A stretch of 37,274 nt of DNA from Flavobacteriales bacterium. GTDB lineage: Bacteria > Bacteroidota > Bacteroidia > Flavobacteriales_F > PHOS-HE28. Below, piece by piece: positions 7,231 to 18,100 of the stretch. Positions within the stretch are counted from its first letter, which is position 1. Each line of letters starts with the position of its first letter. The stretch spans positions 14,383 through 51,656 of the forward strand of contig JAGPDT010000019.1 in assembly GCA_018057455.1 (NCBI GenBank), in the 5' to 3' direction. A model generated the notes under the pieces. The model did no database searches. It worked only from the letters and a program-made list of their open reading frames with translations, and had not been told where the DNA came from. The position numbers and the translations under genes were made by a program.

Positions 7231-8223
7231 ATGCCCGTGTTCCGCCTGTTATTGTCCTTTTGCCTGCTGGTATCCGCATGCTTGCTTCAGGCGCAACCCG
7301 CCAACGATGATTGTTCCGAGGCCGTGGAACTCTGTGCCCGGCAACCGGTGGCCGGAAACAACACCGCGGCCATCAACACCATGCCCGCCTACTGCCAGCC
7401 CGGTGGCATGGCCCTCTGGTACTCCTTCACCACCAACAGCGTGGGCGGGCCGGTGAGCGTGTCCTTGGACCAGATCAACTGCCCCGACCTGGCCGGCATG
7501 GACAACGCCCTGAGCGTGGTACTGCTCAGCGGTGACGGCTCGTGCAACCCCGCCACCTTCCAAGTGGCCTCGGCCTGCCAATGGGACTCGCTCCCCTTCA
7601 CCGCCACCAGCAGCCAGCCCCTGTTGCCCAACACCCCGTACTGGGCCATGGTGGGGGGCATGCAGGACAACGGTGCAACCATTGCCGCCCAATGTGGGTT
7701 CAACATCTCCATTAGCGGACCCGGTATGGATGTGGTGAACGTGGTGTTCGATGCAGGACCCGATGTGGTCATTCCCGCCGGGGCCAGCACCCAGTTGCAG
7801 GCCACGGGCGGCACCACCTATGCATGGAGCCCCACCTCGGGCCTCAGCGGCATCGCCGTGGCCGACCCCGTGGCACAGCCCACGGAGACCACCGTATACA
7901 CGGTTTCCACGGTGATCAATGGCTGCACCTATGTGGACACCCTTACCGTGGAGGTCAAGCACCTGGTGGCCCCGGTGAACACCTTCACGCCCAATGGTGA
8001 CGGCATCAACGACACCTGGGAAGTACCGGAACTGGCCAACTACCCGCAGGCCGAGGTGAGCATCCATGACCGTTGGGGCCAGCGCGTGTACCACAGCATC
8101 GGCTACAAACAACCTTTTGATGGTGCCGGGCTCCCGGCGGCCACCTACTACTGGTACATCCAAGTGAATGACCTGGGCGGCAAGTCGGACCCCTACACCG
8201 GTTACGTCACCATTGTCCGCTGA
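7231..8223 (+). CDS. T9SS type B (gliding-motility C-terminal domain) surface protein, 330 aa
   Basis: A small secreted surface protein. I chose the ATG at 7231 because it starts a signal peptide (MPVFRLLLSFCLLVSACLLQ followed by AQPANDDC); codons further upstream overlap the promoter region. Residues about 26-175 form a Cys-containing domain beginning NDDCSEAVELC, a pattern common at the start of Bacteroidota extracellular proteins. An Ig-like or PKD-like segment follows (GGTTYAWSPTSGL). The C-terminal 85 residues are a type B T9SS sorting domain (NTFTPNGDGINDTWEV, HDRWGQRVYHS, GYVTIVR). It is the first gene of the island and its stop overlaps the next ATG by 1 nt. That makes it the likely cargo of the PorP/SprF protein at 8223. 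Confidence 0.88.
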   Translation: MPVFRLLLSFCLLVSACLLQAQPANDDCSEAVELCARQPVAGNNTAAINTMPAYCQPGGMALWYSFTTNSVGGPVSVSLDQINCPDLAGMDNALSVVLLSGDGSCNPATFQVASACQWDSLPFTATSSQPLLPNTPYWAMVGGMQDNGATIAAQCGFNISISGPGMDVVNVVFDAGPDVVIPAGASTQLQATGGTTYAWSPTSGLSGIAVADPVAQPTETTVYTVSTVINGCTYVDTLTVEVKHLVAPVNTFTPNGDGINDTWEVPELANYPQAEVSIHDRWGQRVYHSIGYKQPFDGAGLPAATYYWYIQVNDLGGKSDPYTGYVTIVR

Positions 8224-9161
8224 TGCGCTGCCTGGCCCTGCTCCTTTTCCCGCTTGCCGCCACCGGCCTGTTCGCGCAGCAGACCGCACAGTACACGCAG
8301 AACGTGTTCAACATGTTCGCCATCAACCCGGCGGTGGCCGGCAGCAAGGATTGCATTGATGTACGCTTGGGCTACCGCCAGCAGTGGACGGGCTTCCCGG
8401 GGGCGCCGGTCACCGGCTGGGCCACCATCAACAGCGTGATCAAGCCCAAGCGCAGGTCCTTTCAGGCCAACCGCCACGGCATCGGCCTCTTGGTGGAAGC
8501 CGACAACACCGGGCCTTTGGGCTACACCACCCTGAAACTGGCCTATGCCTACCACCTCCAGTTGAAGCGGGACGTCTTCCTGTCCTTCGGCTTTTACGCC
8601 GGGCTGCTTCAGGAAAAGCTCTCGCTGGGCGACGTGAATGCCATGGACAACAACGACCCGGCCCTGGCCAACAACGGCAGTGTCCTGGTGGTGCCGGACA
8701 TCACCCCCGGCATCTGGCTGTACGGCAAGTCTTCCTGGGCGGGCCTTTCCATCCAACAGTTGCTGGGCAACAAGCTCGAGGGCATCGGATTGGAAATGGC
8801 CCTTACGCGTCATTACATCGCCACGGCAGGCCACCGGTTCCGGGTCAACAAGGATTTCAGCGTGGTGCCCAATGGGCTCTTCAAGCTTTCCCCGGGATCG
8901 CCCATGGCCATGGACCTCAACGTGCTGTTGGAGTACAGGCGCAAGCTGGGCCTGGGTGTGAGCTACCGCAACCAGGACGCCGTGGCCTTCCTGGTGAAAG
9001 TGCCTTTCCTGAAGTACTTCTCCTTGGGGTATGGCTATGATATCACCACCAGCAAGCTCAGGGCCGGCGGTGCCAATACCCACGAAGTGATCCTGGGCAT
9101 CTATCCCTGTGTGCCTTTGGATCCCGATAAAGCGATCGTACGATGCCCCATCTTCGAATGA
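8223..9161 (+). CDS. PorP/SprF-family outer-membrane protein (module 1)
   Basis: A 312-aa protein with a signal peptide (MRCLALLLFPLAATGLFAQQ) and the typical PorP/SprF opening QYTQNVFNMFAINPAVAGS, followed by alternating amphipathic strands of an outer-membrane beta-barrel. In Flavobacterium johnsoniae, SprF is encoded next to the adhesin SprB and is needed for its secretion. Related proteins serve other type B cargos. The TGATG junction with the preceding cargo and the 4-nt ATGA overlap with the following adhesin indicate translational coupling. Whether it serves the 330-aa protein, the 3121-aa protein or both cannot be decided from sequence. Confidence 0.9.
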   Translation: MRCLALLLFPLAATGLFAQQTAQYTQNVFNMFAINPAVAGSKDCIDVRLGYRQQWTGFPGAPVTGWATINSVIKPKRRSFQANRHGIGLLVEADNTGPLGYTTLKLAYAYHLQLKRDVFLSFGFYAGLLQEKLSLGDVNAMDNNDPALANNGSVLVVPDITPGIWLYGKSSWAGLSIQQLLGNKLEGIGLEMALTRHYIATAGHRFRVNKDFSVVPNGLFKLSPGSPMAMDLNVLLEYRRKLGLGVSYRNQDAVAFLVKVPFLKYFSLGYGYDITTSKLRAGGANTHEVILGIYPCVPLDPDKAIVRCPIFE

Positions 9162-12100
9162 GCCCCTCCCGGCCCCGGCGATCCGCCATGCCCCTGCTTG
9201 CGGCCCTGATCTTCTGCCTGGCCCTCATCCCGCCTGTCCTGGCCCAACAGCAACGCTTCTGGGTGGGCGGTAGCGGACTGTGGAGCGATCCCGCGCACTG
9301 GGCGGCCACGGCCGGTGGTCCCGGGGGCGAAAGGGTGCCTGGCAACGGCGATGCCGTGGTCATCGCTCCGGCCAATGGCCCGGTGGTGGTGCAGTTGGAC
9401 CGGTCGTTCACCGTGGGCGACCTGCAGATCGATGCCCGCCGGGGCACCGTGCAAGTTGAGGGCGCGCAGGGCGGCTTGCGCATAGGCGGCGACCTGGTCC
9501 TCCATGGAAGCGTGGTGTGGAACAGCCCGGTGGCCGTGGAACTCTTCGCCGGAAAGCCCGTGTGCCACGTGGACCTGCGCGGCATACCGCTCGGCGGCGA
9601 TCTGCGCTTCAGCGGTAGGGGCACGTGGTCCATGCGCAGCGACCTGGTGCTTGGCGATCGGGCGGGCATCCACCTGGCCAATGCAACCCTGGTGACCAAT
9701 GGCAACATGGTGCGGGCCGGCCGGCTCATCATGGCCGGACACGGGGCCAAACTGATGGCCGGGGCTTCCGTGGTGCTGCTGGCTGAACCGTTCGTGCCAC
9801 CTGCGACAGACGCGGTGGAGCCCGGCACGTCGCGGTTGCTGGTCAATGGGGTACCTGCCCATTGGGGTTCCGGCCAACAGGCCCGGGAGAGCGGGCGGGG
9901 AGCCAACGTGTGCGCCACGGGCGTGGGCCAAACGCCCTTCATCATCGACGCGCAGTTGATGAGCAACTTCAATGGTTACGGCGTTTCGTGCCATGGTGTA
10001 TGCGACGGTTCCGTGCAAGTAACGGTCAGTGGTGGCGTGGGCCCCTTTACCTACAGTTGGGTGGGCGGACCGGCCAGCGCCACCTGGAACAACGTGTGCC
10101 CCGGCAACCAGATCGTGATCGTTACCGACCAGGGCCAAGGGGTGAGCTGTGCCGCCACCGTCCAGGTCACCGATCCCGCGTTGCTCAGCGTGATCTTCAC
10201 CGGGGTGCAAGCACCCACCTGCGCCGATGTCTGCAACGGCACCTCCTCGGTGTTCGCCGTGGGCGGTGTGTCCGGCTACAGTTATTCCTGGAACAACGGT
10301 GCCGGCACCGGAAGCAGCTTCAGCCAGTTGTGCGCCGTGGGCAACACCTTGCACGTCACCGACGCGAACAACTGTGCGTTCGACACCACGTTCAGCTTCC
10401 CGGTGCAGCCCATTCAGGCCAACCTCACGGTGGCGGACGCCCTGTGCGCCAATTCCTGCGATGGTTCGGCCCAAGTGGCGCCCACCGGTGGCACGGGCGC
10501 CTTTTCCTACAATTGGTCGCCGGGCAGCCCCACCGGGGACGGTACACCGGCTGTTAGCGGCCTGTGCGCGGGCAACTATACGGTGACCATCCAGGATGCC
10601 AACGGCTGCGATACCACCTTGCTGTTCCAGGTCACGGCGCCGCAACCGGTCGCGCCCAATGAATCACATACCGATGCCACCTGCGGGGGCAGTTGCGATG
10701 GCACGGCCACCGTGGCGCCCACCGGTGGTTCCGGCAACTATGCCTTCAGCTGGGCTCCGGCGCCGGGAGGTGGCGCCGCAACGGCCTCCGCCACCGGCCT
10801 GTGTGAAGGCGTGTACATGGTGACCATCACCGATGCCACCACGGGTTGCGACACCTCGGTCGCCATCACCATCGACGCGCCGGCGCAGATCATGCCCGTG
10901 CCCGCGGTCACCGACGCCACCTGCGCCACCAGCTGCGATGGAACGGCCAGCGCGCCCGCCACGGGCGGTACCGGTGCGTTGACCTACGCCTGGATGCCGG
11001 CCGTTACCGGGCAAGGTACCCCGAATGCCACGCTGCTCTGCCCGGGCACGTACAGCCTCACCATTGCCGATGCAGCCGGTTGTGATACCACCGTGCAGTT
11101 CGTGATCGGCGCGCCGCCGTCCCTTGATCCGGTGATCATGGCCACCGATGCAAGCTGCGCCGGCCAGTGCGACGGCACGGCCTCCGTCAACACCACCGGT
11201 GGTACGGGCACGCTGGCCTATGATTGGCAGCCCGGCAACCCCATGGGTGACGGCACCCCAACGGTGACAGGCCTGTGCGCCGGCACCTGGAGCGTGACGA
11301 TCACCGATGCCAACAATTGCGACTCCACCCTGCAGTTCACCATTGCTGAGCCGCTGCCGCTCCAAGTCACCCCGGCCCAAACGGATGTCACCTGCTCTTC
11401 CACCTGTGATGGAACGGCCACGGCCGCGGTGACCGGTGGTACGGGATCCTACAGTTATCTCTGGGCGCCGGCACCCGGTAGCGGCCAAGGCACCAACGCG
11501 GCCGGCGGCCTCTGTGCCGGCACATGGTCCCTCACCGTCACCGATGCGAACGGCTGCTCCATCGTGCAGAACTACACCATCTTACCGGCAGTTCCCTTCG
11601 ATATGGTGCTCACGCTGGGGCCTGCCAGCTGCCCGGATGTGTGTGATGGAACGGCACAAGCGGTGGTGGGCGGAGCCCTGCCGACGTACACGTATTTCTG
11701 GTCGCCGGCACCGGCCATGGGCCAAGGCACGCCCAATGCTGCCGGCTTGTGCCCGGGAGCAGGCAGCCTGTTAATCACCGATGCGTTGGGTTGCGATACC
11801 GTGATCAACTTCAACATCGCCGCACCCCCAGCGCTGGATGTGGCGTCCACGGTCACCGATGCCACCTGCCACGGCGCGTGTGATGGCTCCATCATCCTGG
11901 CCCCGAGCGGTGGCAATGGTGCCTATACCTATGTGTGGGCGCCGGCCTCAGCCGGTACCGGTGCCTCGGCTACCGGCCTCTGCGCCGGCAACTACCAAGT
12001 GCTGGTTTCAAGCGGGGCCTGCGATACGCTGCTGGACTTTGCCATCGGCCAGCCCCCCGCTCTTGATGTGGGCTTGTCCTCCACCGATGCATCCTGCGTG

Positions 12101-15100
12101 GATGCCTGCGACGGAACCGCCGTGGTCGCAGGCTCCCTGGCCGGCCTCTCGTTCAACTGGCAACCGGCACCGGCAGTGGGGCAGGGAACACCCAATGCCT
12201 CGGGGTTCTGCCCCGGGAACCATACGGTACTGGTGACCAACGCCGCCGGTTGTGATACGCTGATCGCCTTCGCCATCCTCGCCCCAACGCCCTTGGTGCC
12301 AACGGTGGTGGTGACCGATGCTTCCTGCGGGACAGCCTGCGATGGCTCCGCGGCAGTGACCGTGACCGGCGGAAGCGGGGGCGGTTATGGCTATGTATGG
12401 ACCCCTGCACCGGGAACCGGCCAGGGCACCGCCGCGGCCGGGCAGCTCTGCCCGGGCAACTGGTCGGTGACCATCACCGATGCCGCCGGTTGTGATACCA
12501 CCGTGTCGTTCACGGTCTCACGCCCCGCAGGCATTGATGTGGCCGCCGTGGTCACGCCGGCCGGCTGCGCGAACAGTTGCGACGGTTCCATCGCGGCCAC
12601 GGCCACCGGTGGCATGGGCACCTATACCTGGGCCTGGAGCCCGGAGCCCGGTAGCGGCCAAGGCACGGCTTCCGTGGGCGGGCTTTGCCCAGGAACTTGG
12701 GCAGTGACCGTGGCCGACCAAGCCGGTTGCGACACCACCCTTAGCTTCATCATTGATGCACCCGATGCGATCGATCCGCACGGCTCTTTCTCCAACGAAA
12801 CCTGCCATGGCCCCTGCGACGGCACCGCCACCGTGGCACCCACCGGAGGGGCTGGCAGCTACACCTATCTCTGGGCGCCGGCCCCGCCCGTGGGCCAAGG
12901 CACGGCCACGGCGGGCAACCTCTGCCCCGGCAATTGGTGCGTTACCGTCACCGATGCCGCCGGGTGCGATTCCACCTGGTGCTTCACCCTGCTGCCCAAT
13001 ACCCCGATCACCGCCAGCGTGGCCACCGTGGACGGCCAATGCTGGAATGCGTGCACCGGCATGGCCACGGCAACGGCAGCCGGTGGCGCCGGCGGGTACA
13101 CCTACCAATGGTCGCCAGCGCCCGGAGCGGGGCAGGGCACCGCCACGGTCTCCGGCCTGTGCCAAGGTCCGGGCACGGTGACCATAACCGATGCAGCGGG
13201 CTGCGACACCACGCTCGGCTTCATCATCTTCAAGTACCCGCCCATCCAGCCCAGCTTCACGGTGGTGCCGGAAACCTGTGGGGGGGGCTGCACTGGTGAA
13301 GCCGGTGCCTTTCCCGTGGGCGGAAACGGAACCTATACGTATGCATGGGCACCGGAACCCGGCGCGGGCCAAGGCACCCATGTGGCCACGGGCCTCTGCG
13401 CAGGGATCAACTACACGCTCACCATCACCGACGGACTCGGCTGTGACACCATCATTCCTTTTACCGTCCCGGCGTTCGTGCCCATCGAGCCCACCTTGGT
13501 GCTGGCCCCGGCTTCCTGTGCCGACACCTGTGACGGCTCCGCCACCATCACCGGCACCACCGGAGGGTCTGCGCCCTACACCTATTTCTGGGATCCGGCC
13601 CCGGCGAGCGGCCAAGGCACCAACGCGGCCACGGGCCTGTGCCCGGGCAACTACCAAGTAGTGGTCACCGACCAGGATGGCTGCGATTCCGTGATCACCT
13701 TCTCCATCCTGGCACCTGCGCCGATCGATCCACAGGCAACAGTGACACCCTTGGCCTGCGCAGGCCAATGCACCGGGGCGATCGACCTGCAGCCGCAAGG
13801 CGGGACGGGTGCGTTCAGCTACACCTGGTCACCGGCCCCGCCCAATGGGCAAGGCACCGCCCATGTAAGCCAGCTCTGTGCGGGCGATTGGACCGTGGTG
13901 ATCACGGACGCCAACGGGTGCGACTCCACGGTGACCTTCACGCTCCTGGAACCCGTGCCGTTGGCCGCATCGGCGGACGTGACCTCAAGCCATTGCGGAG
14001 CCTGCAACGGTGAGGTGCAGTTGCACCCCACGGGCGGAAGTGCTCCGTACACCTTCAATTGGGGGCCGCCGGTGAACACGTCCACCACCGACAGCCTGAT
14101 GACCGGCCTGTGTGCAGGTCTCTACGCCCTCACCATCACCGATGCGGCCGGGTGTTCCACCGCACTGGCCTTGGCCGTTGCCGATGTGGATGGTGAAGCA
14201 CTGACCGGGGCCAATGGCACCGCCAGTTGCCCGGGGATCTGCGACGGAGTGGTCTCCGTGGCCTACACCTGCGCCAACGGACCCTGCACCGTGGCCTGGA
14301 CCGACCTGCTGGGCAACGTACTGGCCCAGGATGTGGATACGCTCAGCGGCCTTTGTGCAGGCAGCTATCTGGTGGCCGTTACCAACGGCATCGGCTGCGT
14401 GAGCATCGATACGGTGACCGTGGCCGACCCCGTGCCGTTCCTTGCGGATATCAGCAGCACCGCGGCCAACTGTGCAGGCAGCTGCGACGGAATGGCCACC
14501 ATCGGGATCACCGGAGGGGTGGGGCCGTTCGACTTTACCTGGAGTCCCGCACCGGGTGCCGGACAAGGAACCTCCCAAGCCACCAGCCTTTGCCCGGGCA
14601 GCTACGACATCCTGGTGCATGACCAAGGCGGATGTGATGCCACCTTCAGCGTGCTCATTACCGCTCCGGCACCACTGCTGGTGACGGCTGTGGTGGCCAA
14701 CATCACCTGCGCCGGCCAGTGCGACGGAAGCATCAGCCTGGATGTGCAAGGGGGTACCGGGCCCCATACGTACACATGGACGCCTGCACCGCCCGCGGGG
14801 CAAGGTTCCTCCGTGATCAGCAACCTCTGCCCGGGGAATTTCCAAGTGGAGGTTGTGGACGCAAACGGTTGCGATACCACGCTCCACTTCAACATCATCG
14901 AGCCTGCACCCTTGGTGCTCAGCGGATCGGCCACCATGAGCCACTGTGCCCTGTGCGACGGTACGGCCGCCGTCCAGGTGAGCGGTGGCACCGGTGCCCA
15001 CACCACCCAATGGACCTTGGCCGGTACCCCGGTAGGCACCGGTGACGCCTTGACCGGCCTGTGTGCGGGGATCTACTCCGCTGGCGTTACGGATGCCCAA

Positions 15101-18100
15101 GGCTGCGCTGCTTCCATGGTGCTGGTGGTACCCGACGACAACGCCGAACAAGTACAGGCCGTGGACGGCCAGACGCTTTGCGCCAGTTCCTGTGATGGCG
15201 GGGTGGGCGTGGCCTACACCTGTGTGGATGCACCGTGCACCATAACGTGGTACGACGTGCTGGGCAACCAACTGGCGCAAGGGCAGGACACCCTGGCCGG
15301 CCTTTGCACGGGAACCTATTTCGTAACGGTCCTGAATGCTGCCGGATGCACCAGCGTGGATACCGCAACGGTAGTGCCTTCGCATGTGATCATGCCCAAC
15401 TTGGCCACTTCCGCAGCGAGCTGCAACGGGCTTTGCGACGCCACGGCCACCGTAGGTCCGGTGGGTGGCTTACCGCCTTACACCTACGTGTGGACCCCGG
15501 AACCGGCCAGCGGCCAGAATACCGCGATGGCCACCGGACTGTGTGCCGGCACTTACCAAGTGGCCATTGCCGATTCCACCGGATGTGATACCGTGGTGAA
15601 CGTGCTGATCACCGCCCCGCAACCGGTTGCGGTGGATGCACAAGTGGCCCAGGTCTCGTGCCATGGGGCGTGTGATGCCACCATCGTGCTGTCGCCCACG
15701 GGCGGAAACGGATTCTACTCCTTTACATGGTCCCCAGTGCCGCCCAACGGCCAAGGCAGCAATGGCGCCTTCAACCTCTGCCCGGGCACATGGACCGTGA
15801 CGGTCGCGGACATCAGCGGTTGCGATACCACCTTGTCGTTCACCATCACCGAGCCCGATTCCTTGCAGGCCGCCACTACATCCACGCTGAGCAATTGCAA
15901 TGTGTGCGACGGGACGGCCTCGGTGGTGCCCACCGGTGGTACGCTTCCCTACGTGATCTCCTGGTCGTTGAACGGGGGGGCGGTGGGTGCCGACAGTACG
16001 GTCACCGGGTTGTGCGCCGGACTGTATTTGGTGCAAGTGACGGATGCCCATGGTTGTGTGGTGGAGCTTCCCGTGCCCGTTACCGATGCGGGTGCGGAAC
16101 AATTGGCCACGACCAACTTCATGCTGGACTGCCCTGCGGATTGTGATGGCATGGTGGATGTGTCATTCAACTGCTCGGTTCCGGCCTGCACCATCCAATG
16201 GTTCGATGCCACCGGAATGGACCTGAACGTACCGGGACCCACCTTGGCCAACCTGTGTGCAGGCCTGTACTTTGTCCAAGTGTCCAATGGCGCTGGCTGC
16301 ACGGCCATCGACACGGCCCGCGTGCTCGCACCGGAGCCCATCCTGGCCAACCTTGGCACCACCGCGGTAACCTGTGCCGATGCCTGCGATGGTACGGCCA
16401 TCGTGGCGCCCACAGGCGGCACCGGCGGCTACACCTATGTATGGACCGAGGGCGCCGATACCCTGTCCACCGGCACGCAGGTGAGCGGGCTGTGCGCGGG
16501 AACCTATTCCGTGGAGATCACCGACCTGGGGGGCTGTTCCATCACGCAGGGCGTGCTGATCACGGCCCCGCAGCCGATCACGGCCACCGTTGCCGCGCAG
16601 GACATTTCCTGCAATGGAGCCTGTGACGGCAGCATCATCGTGCTGGGGCTGGGCGGCACCGGAACGCTCAGTTACCAATGGACCCCCGAACCGCCGGCTG
16701 GCCAGCAAGGCTCCGGCTCATTGTCCGGGCTGTGTGCCGGGGCTTGGACCGTGGCCATCAGCGACGCCAACGGGTGCGATACCACCTTCTCGTTCACCCT
16801 CGCCGAACCAGCGCTGCTCACGGTGGACCTCACCCACACGGACAACGTATGCTTTGATGATTGCCTGGCCATGGCCCAGGTGGCCATGTCCGGAGGAACA
16901 GCACCATTCTCCATCCTCTGGACCACGGCGGGCGGTGGTGTGATCGACCAGGACACGGTGGAGGTATCCGGGCTGTGCGGCGGGGCCTACCAAGTGCTGG
17001 TCACCGATTCCAACGGCTGCAGCCTCACCACGGCCTTCACCATCAGCGCCGGTGCGCCCATTGAAGCCAACCTGAGCGTGCTGGGCGAAAGTTGCAACGG
17101 ACCCTGTGACGGCACCGCGTTGGTGGCGCCGGCCGGCGGGACCGGCGTGGGTTACACCTACCTATGGCAACCGGGCAACCCCGTGGGCCAAGGCACCGAT
17201 CAGGTCAACGGACTCTGCCCCGGAAACTGGAGCGTGACCCTCACCGATGATGCGGGTTGCGACACCACCTATGCGTTCGTCATCGACCCCTTCCAGCCGA
17301 TCACGCCCACGGCCACCGTGCAGGACATTGCTTGCCATGGGGATTGCAACGGCAGCATCTCCTTGGCCACCACCGGAGGGGTTGGGGCCCTCACTTACCT
17401 GTGGACCCCCGAACCGGCCAGCGGCCAAGGCACCCCAGCCATCGGCGGGCTTTGTCCGGGTGATTGGACCGTGGTGATCACCGATGCGGCCGGTTGCGAT
17501 ACCACCGTTACCCATGGCCTGGCCGAACCACCGGTCCTGGTGGTCACCACCGACGGGGTGACCGACGCCAGCTGCACCAGCGCCAGTGATGGTGCCATCG
17601 CCATTTCCATAGCGGGTGGAACACCCGGGTACGCGATCGCATGGAGCGGCCCCAACGGGTATCAATCCTCGGAAGAGGACATCAGCGGAGTGTTGCCCGG
17701 CACCTATGTGGTAACGGTCACGGACACCAACAACTGCATGGTATCAGCCCCGATTGATGTGGCCGCGTTGGTGTCGGTGGTCGCGGATGCCGGAGCCGAC
17801 CTGGTGGAATGCTCCGGGGTGGCCATCACCTTGGATGGATCCGCCAGCCAAGGGAACGGCACCTTCCAATGGACCGACGGGCAAGGAGATCCGCTGGGCA
17901 ACGATACCCTGCTGAGCACCGGGATCCTGGCGGATGGCACGCACACCTTCATCCTCACCCTTACCGACGGTCCGTGCAGCGATGCCGATACCGTGGTGGT
18001 CACGGTGTTGCCATTGCCCGTTGCCGATGCCGGTGAGGACCGCACCATCTATGTGCAAGGCACCACCGCGCTGGGCGGTTCCCCGGCCGGTCCGCCGGGA

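Noticed and set aside
7210-7302. Direct repeat GGCGCAACCCGCC at 7210-7222 and 7290-7302
   Set aside because: One copy lies in the leader and the other encodes the signal-peptide junction. Thirteen GC-rich bases can recur by chance and no structure connects them.
9143-9157. ATG at 9143 as start of the 3121-aa adhesin
   Set aside because: It would overlap the preceding gene by 19 nt and add five residues before the basic start of the signal peptide. The ATGA overlap at 9158 is the more typical coupling junction.
9985-17765. CRISPR or simple satellite explanation for the periodic DNA
   Set aside because: The period is about 225 bp, the units are diverged and translated in one open frame, and there are no short identical direct repeats with unique spacers.
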